From Hirschia maritima DSM 19733 (lineage in GTDB: Bacteria > Pseudomonadota > Alphaproteobacteria > Caulobacterales > Hyphomonadaceae): DNA of 64,000 nt. Location of the stretch: positions 1,077,329 through 1,141,328 of the forward strand of contig NZ_KB899544.1 in NCBI RefSeq assembly GCF_000378345.1, given 5' to 3'. Made by a program: the position numbers and the translations under genes. Shown in pieces: positions 26,960 through 35,485 of the stretch. Each line of letters starts with the position of its first letter. Within the stretch, counting starts at the first letter, position 1. Below the pieces are notes generated by a model. The model made no database searches, had not been told where the DNA came from, and saw only the letters and a program-made list of their open reading frames with translations.

Positions 26960-28159
26960 GTGTTGAAAAAAATAGGTGTATCTATTGGTGCCATTGCGGT
27001 TAGTGCTGTCGTTGCTGGCTGGGCTATAGGGCCAGATTGGCGTGCTTTACTCTCCGATTTGCCAAGTTCCGCACGACTTTTAGAATGGTCTCATTCTCAG
27101 AGAACTGCCGGCCTAAGAATGCTGGATAGATTGCCACTTTTATCAGACTCTAGAGTTATTGAAGTTGGCGATCATGTTAGAGAGCTCCCTATAGGAAAAC
27201 CACTTGATTGGGACTTTGATTTTGACACGTATTTTGATGCTCAAGATCATGCGGGTTTGGTCGTAATTCATAATGGCGAAATCCGTTTAGAGCGTTACGG
27301 CCTTGGTTTTGAAGAAGATGGTCGATGGACAAGTTTTTCAGTCGCAAAATCAATCACGTCTACGCTGGTCGGTGCGGCGGTTAAAGACGGATACATCAAG
27401 AGCTTAGATGACAAAGTTTCCGATTACATTGAGGGCCTAAAAGGGTCGTCCTATGACGATGTCACTATCGAGCAGCTTCTAACCATGCGATCTGGTGTGC
27501 AATGGAATGAAGATTACGCAGACCCAAAAGCTGATGTTGCGCTGTTCTTTGATTATGAAGCTGATGATGGCCTATCCAATGTCACAAGTTACATGAAAAA
27601 GCTCCCGCGTGCGCATCCCGCTGGGGAGAAATGGCACTATTCAACTGGTGAGACCAATCTCATTGGAGTTTTGATCAGCAAGTCCACAGGAAAATCGCTT
27701 GCTGAATATGCATCAGAGAAAATCTGGAAACCGTTTGGCATGCAGCAAAAAGCAACTTGGCTAATTGGAAGTGATGGAATTGAGTTAGCGGGATGTTGTG
27801 TTCAGGCTGCAACCCGTGACTTTGCTCGAATTGGACAATTTATGCTGGAAGGCGCAGCTGTTGGTGGGGAGTCCATTGTGCCGGAAGGGTGGATTGAAAA
27901 AGCTACAACAAAACAAGCTGATACAGGTACACCCAATGAAGGGTATGGATACCAATGGTGGACTTTTGATGATGGACCATATCAGGCTGGTGGTCTTTAT
28001 GGTCAAGGAATGCACATAGATCCTACCAGAAATTTGGTCATTGCAACAAATAGTAGTTGGAAGACGACCCAGGGAAATGGCGAAGATCAAGGGCAAAAAC
28101 TGCGTACTGAGTTTTACAATGCTCTAAAAGCTGCAATTGATAAAGAAAGTGCTCATTAG
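26960..28159 (+). CDS. Serine hydrolase, class C beta-lactamase/esterase fold
   Basis: About 399 residues with an N-terminal membrane segment (IGVSIGAIAVSAVVAGWAIG) that may be a signal anchor. The catalytic SxxK motif is SFSVAKSITSTL, the second motif is YSTGETN, and AGGLYGQGMHIDP lies where the third motif (HxG) is expected. This is the penicillin-binding-protein/EstB/6-aminohexanoate-dimer-hydrolase family (PF00144). The exact start is uncertain: GTG at 26960 has GGGAGA seven bases upstream, and TTG codons lie at 26945 and 26963. Substrate unknown; periplasmic esterase or peptidase are the likely options. It is a single gene between the mde module and the LpxH-like gene. Confidence 0.75.
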   Translation: MLKKIGVSIGAIAVSAVVAGWAIGPDWRALLSDLPSSARLLEWSHSQRTAGLRMLDRLPLLSDSRVIEVGDHVRELPIGKPLDWDFDFDTYFDAQDHAGLVVIHNGEIRLERYGLGFEEDGRWTSFSVAKSITSTLVGAAVKDGYIKSLDDKVSDYIEGLKGSSYDDVTIEQLLTMRSGVQWNEDYADPKADVALFFDYEADDGLSNVTSYMKKLPRAHPAGEKWHYSTGETNLIGVLISKSTGKSLAEYASEKIWKPFGMQQKATWLIGSDGIELAGCCVQAATRDFARIGQFMLEGAAVGGESIVPEGWIEKATTKQADTGTPNEGYGYQWWTFDDGPYQAGGLYGQGMHIDPTRNLVIATNSSWKTTQGNGEDQGQKLRTEFYNALKAAIDKESAH

Positions 28160-28195
28160 TTCAAAGCATTGAGCTGCATTAAGTGGATTAAAGAC

Positions 28196-28240
28196 GTCAT
28201 AAAACTTATACAGAAGCATTGTATGCCTGCGTTTTATGAC
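28196..28240 (+). promoter_or_regulatory. Hairpin that pairs over the start codon of the next gene
   Basis: GTCATAAAAC (28196-28205) and GTTTTATGAC (28231-28240) are perfect complementary arms. A nested ATACA/TGTAT pair lies in the loop. The 3' arm contains the ATG at 28236, and there is no clear Shine-Dalgarno before it. The structure may limit translation initiation or, alternatively, serve as the transcript end of the upstream hydrolase gene. Confidence 0.45.
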
Positions 28241-29057
28241 AACAGGAAAACCCACATATAAGAGTATTTTCATTTCAGATGTTCACCTTGGCTCGGAAGG
28301 ATGCCAAGCAGATGCTTTGTGTGAGTTTTTGAAATCCAATACATGTGAAAAGCTGTATCTTGTCGGTGACATTATTGATGGTTGGCGGCTTCGGAAAAAG
28401 TGGTTTTGGCCGCAAGCTCATACGAATGTAATTCGTCGAATATTGACTGCCGCAAAACGTGATACTGACGTCACGTACATAGTCGGAAACCATGATGAAT
28501 TTCTTCGTGCGTTTCTCGGTTTTGGAATGAGTTTCGGTCATATTGATGTGAAAAACCGGATTACGCATGAAGGCATTGATGGAAAACGCTATTTGGTTGT
28601 CCACGGCGATATGTTTGATGGAATGATGAGAACTGATCGTAAGTGGATCATGTATCTTGGAGACAACGCATATAACTTCATGCTGATGGTGAACACTAAG
28701 CTCAATCAAGTGCGCAGAAAATTAGGTTTACCCTATTGGTCGTTATCTAATGAACTAAAGAAGAGAACCAAGAAAGCACTCAATTTCATTCATAGTTTCG
28801 AAGAACATGTTGCTGATTATTGTCGTCGTAAAGGCTATGATGGAGCTATTTGCGGTCACATACATGTAGCTGAAATGCGAGAGATCAACGGCATTACCTA
28901 CATGAATGATGGGGATTGGGTGGAAAGCTGTACAGCATTAGTTGAACACTTTGATGGTCGTTGGGAGCTTGTTGAGCATAAACCTGAGTTTATGCGCGCA
29001 GACTATAAAAAGACAGAAAAAGTAGTTTCCAAGCCTCTCGCGGAAGTCTCAAATTGA
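28236..29057 (+). CDS. LpxH-like metallophosphoesterase (UDP-2,3-diacylglucosamine diphosphatase family)
   Basis: A 273-residue calcineurin-like phosphoesterase. The five metal-binding blocks are in order: SDVHLG (near residue 14), VGDIIDGW (about 42), VGNHDEFLR (about 86), VVHGDMFDG (about 124) and CGHIHVAEM (about 210). The FWPQAHTNVIRRIL region and YRRKGYDGAICGH are typical of the proteobacterial family annotated as UDP-2,3-diacylglucosamine diphosphatase, which makes lipid X for lipid A. The acting subfamily in alphaproteobacteria is often LpxI, so this may be a paralogue with another phospholipid or nucleotide substrate. It is a single gene, convergent with cobQ (2 bp apart). Confidence 0.78.
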   Translation: MTTGKPTYKSIFISDVHLGSEGCQADALCEFLKSNTCEKLYLVGDIIDGWRLRKKWFWPQAHTNVIRRILTAAKRDTDVTYIVGNHDEFLRAFLGFGMSFGHIDVKNRITHEGIDGKRYLVVHGDMFDGMMRTDRKWIMYLGDNAYNFMLMVNTKLNQVRRKLGLPYWSLSNELKKRTKKALNFIHSFEEHVADYCRRKGYDGAICGHIHVAEMREINGITYMNDGDWVESCTALVEHFDGRWELVEHKPEFMRADYKKTEKVVSKPLAEVSN

Positions 29058-29059
29058 TC

Positions 29060-30517
29060 CTAACTCGCAATATTGAATAGTGCGTCGATATCGATAGCCT
29101 GTTCCAATTCATCTGCTAATTTGTCCAATGCCATTTCAGTCGATGCATTGTAATTAAAGCTAGCTGTATTCGATGTACCCAGCTGAGATAACCAGGCTTC
29201 ACGGAATGCATCGCTTGAAAACAGCCCATGAATATATGTTCCTTCCACATTTCCTTGTGGGTTTATAGCTCCATCTTTATGATTATTGACGACTGAGAAT
29301 GGGCGTTGGCAATCTTTTCCATTTGTTTCGCCTGTGTGGATTTCGTATCCTGTAATTGGCATGTTCGAAGCGGAATGCTCACCTGATACCTGTAGAACGG
29401 TTTTTGTCGATTTCATGTTTGTTGTAACAGATAATAGACCCAATCCTGATGCAGAGCCGGAGATACCATCAGAACCGCGATCATCAGACACTGTATTGCC
29501 TAGAATTTGATATCCACCGCAAATACCAAGAACATGGCCTCCATTACGGGCGTGCGCGATGATATCGTGATCCCAGCCTTGCTTTCTAATGAATTCCAAA
29601 TCGCCGATTGTGGACTTGGTTCCAAACACAATAATACAATCTGCATCTCGAGGAATGCATTGCCCGGGAGGAATCCATTGAAAGTCTACATTGGGATCAA
29701 GCCTTAAAGGATCAGCATCATCAAAATTTGCCATGCGAGATAGCATTGGCGCACAAATGCGAATGGAATCTTTGTTTGAACGGTCTGTAACTATTGAAAC
29801 GGCATCTTCTGCTGGAAGGTAAGACAGCGCTTTTATCCATGGTATCACACCTAAAGACGGCCAATTAGTCATTTTTTCTATGGCGGAAACACCATCGTTA
29901 AATAGTGCTGGATCACCTCTGAATTTATTGACGAGGAAGCCTTTTATCATTGCTGAATCTGTCGAGGAGAGCACATTTTTAGTTCCCACTAAACTGGCAA
30001 TTACGCCTCCTTTATCTATATCTCCGATCAAGCAAACGGGAACGTCGGCAGCGGTGGCGAACCCCATGTTTGCGATGTCACGTTCCCGTAGATTATTCTC
30101 CGCTGGACTGCCGGCACCTTCAATGATGATTAAGTCGTGTTTTTGAGACAATCTATTGAAACTTTCCAATACCGCTGGAAGAAGAGTATTGCGTTCATCC
30201 ATGTATTGAGACGCTTCCCTCGTTCCTATCGGGTGACCGTGTACTAAGATTTGAGCGCTGGTATCAGATTGTGGTTTTATCAAAACCGGATTGAAGTCAG
30301 TTTCTAATTCTATTCCCGCCGCTTTTGCTTGAAGGGCCTGCGCGCGACCTATTTCACCCCCATCAGGGCAGGCGGCTGCATTGTTCGACATATTCTGTGG
30401 TTTGAATGGGGCAACTGAAAGGCCTTGGCGTGTAGCTATTCTGCAAAGGCCTGCCACAATAACTGATTTTCCAACATCCGAGCCAGTGCCCTGCAGCATG
30501 AGAGCTTTGGCGGTCAA
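29060..30517 (-). CDS. cobQ: Cobyric acid synthase
   Basis: A 485-residue glutamine-dependent amidotransferase. The N-terminal synthetase domain starts with the P-loop GTGSDVGKS (10-18) and FKPQNMSNNAAACPDGGEIG, which is diagnostic for CobQ. The C-terminal glutaminase domain has the nucleophile in LGICGGYQILG and a conserved His in TYIHGLFSSD. It amidates adenosylcobyrinic acid a,c-diamide at four side chains. It is the last gene of a B12 operon and overlaps the upstream btuD by 4 bp (ATGA). No other corrinoid-ring genes are in the window, so whether this is part of de novo synthesis or of remodelling of imported corrinoids cannot be told. Confidence 0.93.
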   Translation of the reverse strand: MTAKALMLQGTGSDVGKSVIVAGLCRIATRQGLSVAPFKPQNMSNNAAACPDGGEIGRAQALQAKAAGIELETDFNPVLIKPQSDTSAQILVHGHPIGTREASQYMDERNTLLPAVLESFNRLSQKHDLIIIEGAGSPAENNLRERDIANMGFATAADVPVCLIGDIDKGGVIASLVGTKNVLSSTDSAMIKGFLVNKFRGDPALFNDGVSAIEKMTNWPSLGVIPWIKALSYLPAEDAVSIVTDRSNKDSIRICAPMLSRMANFDDADPLRLDPNVDFQWIPPGQCIPRDADCIIVFGTKSTIGDLEFIRKQGWDHDIIAHARNGGHVLGICGGYQILGNTVSDDRGSDGISGSASGLGLLSVTTNMKSTKTVLQVSGEHSASNMPITGYEIHTGETNGKDCQRPFSVVNNHKDGAINPQGNVEGTYIHGLFSSDAFREAWLSQLGTSNTASFNYNASTEMALDKLADELEQAIDIDALFNIAS

Positions 30518-31275
30518 ACTGCACCTTTAATTGTTATACCGCTTCCAACGACTTCAGCGTCTATTTGATAAACATCTGCCAGACGTTGAGGAGTAAGCGT
30601 TTCCGTGGGGCTTCCATCGGCAACTATCTGTCCATCCTTTAACCAAATAAGACGGTCAGCATACTTTGCCGCTAGTGATAGATCGTGAAGCACGATCAAT
30701 GCTCCATTCCCTTGGGCCACATAGCTTTTGAACAAATCGAGCACTTTGTATTGGTGGCGGGGGTCAAGTGCCGCAACTGGTTCATCCGCAATAATAAGTG
30801 GTGCTCGAGAGGCAAAAGTTCGCGCACAATGCACTCGAGCTTTCTCACCTCCTGAAAGTGTGTTCATTCTTCGGTTGCTAAGGTGTTCGATATCACAAGA
30901 TGAAATCGCTTCATATACAATATCTCTGTCTTTTGACGTAAGTTTGTTGATATTGCTTCCATAAGCAAAGCGACCCAGGGCGACTATATCTTTGACTAAT
31001 AGAGGCCAAGCGAGTTGCTGCATTTGGGGAAGATAAGCGATTGATTTGGCGCGTATGCTAGGAGGCAAGGCAGCTACGTCTTCATCATTGAGCTTGGAAG
31101 TTCCGGATTGTTTTTTTATCAAGCCCAATGCTGCTCTTAATAGAGTTGTTTTTCCTGAACCATTTGGGCCAAGTAAAATGGACAATTCACCCGTTCCTAT
31201 TGATAGTGAAATGTCATTGAGCAAAGGCGTGTTATCAATCTGAACTTTCAGGTCTTGTACTGCTAGCTTAGTCAT
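30514..31275 (-). CDS. btuD: Corrinoid ABC transporter ATP-binding protein
   Basis: A 253-residue ABC ATPase. Walker A is LGPNGSGKTT near residue 36, the signature is LSGGEKARVHCARTF, Walker B is LIIADEPVAALDP and the switch His is in IVLHDLS. This is the FecE/BtuD/HmuV subgroup. Its location downstream of a cobalamin riboswitch and between btuC-like and cobQ genes makes vitamin B12 the likely substrate. The start overlaps the permease gene by 8 bp and the stop overlaps cobQ by 4 bp, indicating coupled translation. Confidence 0.9.
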   Translation of the reverse strand: MTKLAVQDLKVQIDNTPLLNDISLSIGTGELSILLGPNGSGKTTLLRAALGLIKKQSGTSKLNDEDVAALPPSIRAKSIAYLPQMQQLAWPLLVKDIVALGRFAYGSNINKLTSKDRDIVYEAISSCDIEHLSNRRMNTLSGGEKARVHCARTFASRAPLIIADEPVAALDPRHQYKVLDLFKSYVAQGNGALIVLHDLSLAAKYADRLIWLKDGQIVADGSPTETLTPQRLADVYQIDAEVVGSGITIKGAV

Positions 31276-32260
31276 TGGTTCTACCCCGATGTATTGCTAT
31301 CCAGATGAATGCCGGTGCGCCAATCAAGGCTGCGACAACGCCAAGTTTTAATTCGTTTTGTGTAGGTGCGATCCGGATTAATATATCTGCAACTGCTAAG
31401 AAAACGCCTGCTAAGAGTGCTGAGGGTAAGATTGACCTAGCAGGATCATATTGTACGAAGGGTCGAACTAAATGGGGGGCTACAATACCAACAAACCCAA
31501 TAGCGCCGGCAATTGAAACCGATGCACCGGTTGCCAGTCCTGCACCTACAACAACAAATAATCTTTGACGGGCCAGATTGAGACCTAATCCACTTGCGGC
31601 TTCTTCCCCCAAAGTTAACGCTGACAATCCATGTCGTGTGAGAAAAAGAATTGCGAAACCTAACAGCATAAATGGAGCTGATAGTAGTACGTCGTCCATA
31701 CTGCGATTTGCGACTGAACCGAGCATCCAATTGATCATATCGGATAAGGCGAAGGGGTTGGGAGCCATATTCATCAACAGGCTCATGAAGGCAGCGGATA
31801 GGCTGGATATACCAACTCCGACTAGAATTAGTGTAACGACCGATTGAGTTCGAATGGCCGTGAAAGCCAAAATACTTGTCGCAATTAGAGCTCCAACAAT
31901 TGAGAATATGGGAAGAGCTATGGGAGATATTGCCGTCATCCCGTAGTAAATTGAGAAAGTTGCAGCAAGAGAAGAACAGGTGGTGACGCCCAATACGCCA
32001 GGCTCTGCAAGAGGATTACGCAAGAGCCCCTGCAGCGCAGCTCCACTAGCTCCTAAAGCCATACCTACAAGGACAGCGCATAGGGTTCGGGGAAGTCGTA
32101 TTTGCCAAATGACTATCTGGTCGCCAATACTGCCATTGCCCGTGAGACCTCCAATTATTCGATCAACGCCCATGGGGGTAGATCCGAGCATGCACCCGCA
32201 AAACAAAGTCAGGAAAATCGCAAAAACAAGAATGGGGGTTAGCAGATTGTCTTTAGTCAT
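31268..32260 (-). CDS. btuC: Corrinoid ABC transporter permease
   Basis: A 330-residue FecCD-family permease with about ten hydrophobic segments. RLPRTLCAVLVGMALGASGA near the N-terminus, LRNPLAEPGVLGV and IAGAIGFVGIVAPHLVR near the C-terminus are family signatures. It would form the membrane channel for B12 with the BtuD ATPase and the BtuF-like lipoprotein. It overlaps both neighbours by 8 bp. The call as BtuC rather than a siderophore permease rests on the riboswitch and cobQ context. Confidence 0.9.
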   Translation of the reverse strand: MTKDNLLTPILVFAIFLTLFCGCMLGSTPMGVDRIIGGLTGNGSIGDQIVIWQIRLPRTLCAVLVGMALGASGAALQGLLRNPLAEPGVLGVTTCSSLAATFSIYYGMTAISPIALPIFSIVGALIATSILAFTAIRTQSVVTLILVGVGISSLSAAFMSLLMNMAPNPFALSDMINWMLGSVANRSMDDVLLSAPFMLLGFAILFLTRHGLSALTLGEEAASGLGLNLARQRLFVVVGAGLATGASVSIAGAIGFVGIVAPHLVRPFVQYDPARSILPSALLAGVFLAVADILIRIAPTQNELKLGVVAALIGAPAFIWIAIHRGRTND

Positions 32261-33098
32261 CAGATTCTGCCTTTGTTAGTGAAAGGGCTTCAATAGCGTC
32301 TACTAGAAACCAACTTCCACAAGTGGTCCAGGCACCTTCCAGCATGGTTGTTGGAAGGTCTTCGATTTGTTTTTTGGCAATAGGATGACGCATAGCGCTC
32401 CACGCTCCGAGCCTAGCTGAACTACCTTCGAAAATGGCAACCGCAACAGCATCAGGTTGTTCATAAGCTAACCGTTCCAACGGAAGCGATTGCCAGCCGG
32501 GTTGAGTTTGAAAATTTTCATAGTTACCCGCGAGAAGCATTTGATGAACAAGAGACCCCGGGCCGGTCGTGACACCTGAAGAAGTCATATACAATGCGGT
32601 TTCTGTAGACGAAGAAATGGGAATAGAGGCTAACCTCTTTTGCATTTCCCGAACCAAAGCAACGCCTTTTTCACTTTCGCCCAATCCATCAGCCATTTGT
32701 TGTATGACACGTTCAATGTCATCAAGATTACTTGCCCAACCAATATTTAAGACGGGAATTCCAGCTTGTTCAAAAAAATGGGCTGCATTGGGGCCGCCGC
32801 CGTAAGAACGAACAATGAGATCGGGTTTTTGAAGAATGACATCTTCTGCCCAAGGTCGAATACTTGGAATATCTTCAGCCTCGTTGCGCATGTAAGAGAA
32901 GCTCTTTTTTGCATCTGGAGACACTGCAAGTATACGATGCGGATCAACAAACTTAAGGACATATTGATCCGCACAATAATCAAGGCTGACAATCCTTTGT
33001 GGTCTGTCATTATCTTGTCCTTCGACCAGTTGTTCACTTGAGGGTGAGCAAGCCGTAGAGAGACAAAGAAATGTTAGAAGGATTGCCAGACTTTTCAT
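32253..33098 (-). CDS. btuF: Corrinoid-binding lipoprotein (BtuF-like)
   Basis: A 281-residue class III substrate-binding protein. The signal peptide ends in a lipobox STAC with Cys17 lipidated, so it is membrane-anchored rather than freely periplasmic as in E. coli BtuF. The PQRIVSLDYCADQYVLKFVD segment and KPDLIVRSYGGGPNAAHFF match the periplasmic binding domain of BtuF/FepB-type proteins. It delivers corrinoid from BtuB to the BtuC permease, whose gene overlaps it by 8 bp. It starts 5 bp after the receptor stop. Confidence 0.85.
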   Translation of the reverse strand: MKSLAILLTFLCLSTACSPSSEQLVEGQDNDRPQRIVSLDYCADQYVLKFVDPHRILAVSPDAKKSFSYMRNEAEDIPSIRPWAEDVILQKPDLIVRSYGGGPNAAHFFEQAGIPVLNIGWASNLDDIERVIQQMADGLGESEKGVALVREMQKRLASIPISSSTETALYMTSSGVTTGPGSLVHQMLLAGNYENFQTQPGWQSLPLERLAYEQPDAVAVAIFEGSSARLGAWSAMRHPIAKKQIEDLPTTMLEGAWTTCGSWFLVDAIEALSLTKAESDD

Positions 33099-33103
33099 TT
33101 TTA

Positions 33104-35008
33104 CTACCTCAAACGGAGACCAACAAAGCCACCGATTCCAGTCGAGTGGTAACCGAAGATATCTTGAGCTTTTTCGTCAAGAAGATTTTCGCCTCGCAAA
33201 GTAACTGATAGTCTATCTGAAACTGGAATTTCTACATTCGCTGACACAAGCGAATAAGCATCTAAATCGACATCAGTTGCTGGGAAAGTACCAAAATTTT
33301 TGTCTTTTTGTTCCCCAACATAGTCAATTGCCAAGCCTGCTCTTAGACCATCGATGTTTTCAGACTGCCAGCCCAGAGATAGGCTTGCTGTTTGATCTGG
33401 TACGCGGATTTCATCTTCTCCAGAATCATTTTCTGATGTGATATCAGAAAAAGCAGTGGTTAAATTTAGTGAATCCATGATTTGCCAATCAAGTGCAAAC
33501 TCAACACCAGAACGAGAGCTGTCACCGGTTCTGTTCAGTGCAGTTGAATTGAATGCAAATGTGTCTGGGTTGAAGGAGAAACTTGTATAGATTTCGTCTT
33601 CAAGGTCAGCTTCAAAGTATGTCAAACTGGCTGTGATGGGGCCCAATATTTGATCATAGCCTACTTCCCAACTTTGAGATTTTTCAGGTTTTAGATCAGG
33701 GTTTCCGACAAAACTTGCTGGGGTGAAACCAAACTGCTCAGTAAATGTTGGGTTTTTAACACCTGTTCCCACGCTAGCGCGAACTTTACCGTCAATTGGT
33801 AGGTTATAGGCAGCACCAACACGCCAAGTCGTTGCATCCTCAAACTTGTCTTGGTTGTCGTCACGGCGGATAGATGCGTTTAAAATAAAGTCATGCAGAC
33901 GAGTTAGAACTTCTGTTCCAAAGCCTAGTGTTTTGAAGTCTTGCTGTTGGTTCGGGTCACCAAAAGCTGTGCTTGTATCAACACGTTCATATTCCGTTTT
34001 TTCCCAGTCCAGAATACCAGTCACTGTAACGGACTTAAGGGCAGAACCGAATTTGTATGATGGCAGGTATGCTAGTTTATAGCGTTTACCGTCAGTTTCA
34101 TTTTGAAAAACACCATCATGTTGCGTATTGATTGTAACTTGGTTGAAGCTTGCACGGGCATTGTGTTTGATCCCGGCTGCGTCAGCCTCCAAAGCAAAAC
34201 CGACTATATACTGATCAGTTTCGCTAGAGCGATCTACATCGTTTAGAAAGCCATCAAAATCGGTATCTGAATCAAAATCTACTTCTGCATTTCTATAACC
34301 AAGAAGACTGGACAATTCCCAATTGTCTGACGGTGAAAGTGACCCATAAACCGTGTAGGCCTGATCTTGGGAACCATCTTTTTGACCACCATTTCCTGAT
34401 GTATCTACGCCATCTGATTTGAATGTAGATGCATTGAAACCAATATTTCCAAGATCATTATTGCCGGAAATGTTTACGTTTCCACGATAGCTATCGAATG
34501 AGCCAACTTCGATTTGTCCTTCGCCGCCTTGAGCGTCACGATCAGTCGTTACAGCGATAACCCCACCAATAGCACCGGAACCATAAATGGATGATTGTTC
34601 ACCGCGAGCTATTTCGACGCGGTCTACATTCAAACCAGACCAAAGACCAAAGTTGGTTTCTCCACCAACTGGGCTAGAAACTTCAATGCCATCTACTAGA
34701 AGCATTGTGTGGTTTCCTTCACCGCCGCGAACACGAATTTGAGTGAGGCCACCTTGTGCGCCAGCTCTGGAAATTCCCAAACCAGGAACTAGACGTAGCT
34801 GATCTGCTATCAAGGTTGAGTTTCGAAGATTGAGAGCTTCTGCATCAATTATAGAGAAGCTAGATGTAACTTCCTCTATGGATAGTGCACGTGTGCTTGT
34901 GACCAAAATTGTGTCTTGTGTGGATTGGTCAACGTCAGCTTCTTGGGCGATAGCAGCCGGCAGTAGGGTCGCTGCAGCTGCGCTGAGGAGGGCTGTTTTA
35001 TAGTTCAT
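33104..35008 (-). CDS. btuB: TonB-dependent corrinoid receptor (BtuB-like)
   Basis: A 634-residue outer-membrane receptor close to the length of E. coli BtuB (614). The signal peptide is residues 1-21 (AIA then QEAD). The TonB box/plug region has TILVTSTRALSIEE, QIRVRGGEGNHTMLLVDGI and VDRVEIARGEQSSIYGSGAI; the short plug with ILVTSTR is BtuB-like. The barrel ends GFVGLRLR. It is the first gene after the cobalamin riboswitch and leads the btuB-btuF-btuC-btuD-cobQ operon, so expression should fall when adenosylcobalamin is plentiful. Confidence 0.92.
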   Translation of the reverse strand: MNYKTALLSAAAATLLPAAIAQEADVDQSTQDTILVTSTRALSIEEVTSSFSIIDAEALNLRNSTLIADQLRLVPGLGISRAGAQGGLTQIRVRGGEGNHTMLLVDGIEVSSPVGGETNFGLWSGLNVDRVEIARGEQSSIYGSGAIGGVIAVTTDRDAQGGEGQIEVGSFDSYRGNVNISGNNDLGNIGFNASTFKSDGVDTSGNGGQKDGSQDQAYTVYGSLSPSDNWELSSLLGYRNAEVDFDSDTDFDGFLNDVDRSSETDQYIVGFALEADAAGIKHNARASFNQVTINTQHDGVFQNETDGKRYKLAYLPSYKFGSALKSVTVTGILDWEKTEYERVDTSTAFGDPNQQQDFKTLGFGTEVLTRLHDFILNASIRRDDNQDKFEDATTWRVGAAYNLPIDGKVRASVGTGVKNPTFTEQFGFTPASFVGNPDLKPEKSQSWEVGYDQILGPITASLTYFEADLEDEIYTSFSFNPDTFAFNSTALNRTGDSSRSGVEFALDWQIMDSLNLTTAFSDITSENDSGEDEIRVPDQTASLSLGWQSENIDGLRAGLAIDYVGEQKDKNFGTFPATDVDLDAYSLVSANVEIPVSDRLSVTLRGENLLDEKAQDIFGYHSTGIGGFVGLRLR

Positions 35009-35118
35009 AACTTTTAGTCCAAAGCACTTCGCCGTCTGAAAGAGCGCTTTTTATAACGATATGATTGGCTTCCTCTGTTGGAGGCAGACGGCCAAGCTAT
35101 TTGATTTATCGTTACAAA

Positions 35119-35153
35119 GAAGAGGCACGCTCTTCCGCCTTCCAAGCCTCTTC
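35119..35153 (-). terminator. Hairpin in the riboswitch expression region
   Basis: GAAGAGGC (35146-35153 read on the minus strand) pairs with GCCTCTTC (35119-35126) and is followed by TTTG on the minus strand. It lies 23 bp beyond the aptamer and about 110 bp before btuB. It may be the terminator that the aptamer controls; the T-run is short, so this is tentative. Confidence 0.4.
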
Positions 35154-35175
35154 CCGAGCCTAAGACGAACGATGC

Positions 35176-35336
35176 GATGGCAGGTTTCCTGACTTACCGA
35201 TCTTTGCTGATGATCGTCTTCCCAAGGCGTTACACTCTCAGTGACTTAATGATCATCCGCTTCTGGTATACAGTTACGGGTATAGTGTTGGATTCTCACC
35301 AACTTCCCTCTTAGCTTTCGTATAAAAAGCACCATC
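35176..35336 (-). ncRNA. Cobalamin riboswitch (aptamer)
   Basis: Read on the minus strand, the region carries the Cbl aptamer landmarks in order: GAGGGAA, GTTGGTGAGAATCCAAC (the GGTG-AATCC core), CCCGTAACTGT, and the B12 box AGTCAGGAAACCTGCC. The closing stem P1 pairs GATGG (35332-35336) with CCATC (35176-35180). It lies about 170 bases before btuB, in the expected leader position. It should sense adenosylcobalamin and repress the btuB-cobQ operon. Confidence 0.93.
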
Positions 35337-35485
35337 TGCGACGGCTTATGCTGCAATTGCGAAGAGAAGTCAAATGACGCAACGTGATGTTTACAGTTCG
35401 TAAAATTGTGTTCACCACTTTCTATAAAGTGCATTAAGCGCATGCTGTCATGTGGTTTGAACAATTCGTGTTGAGTGGGGTTTTG

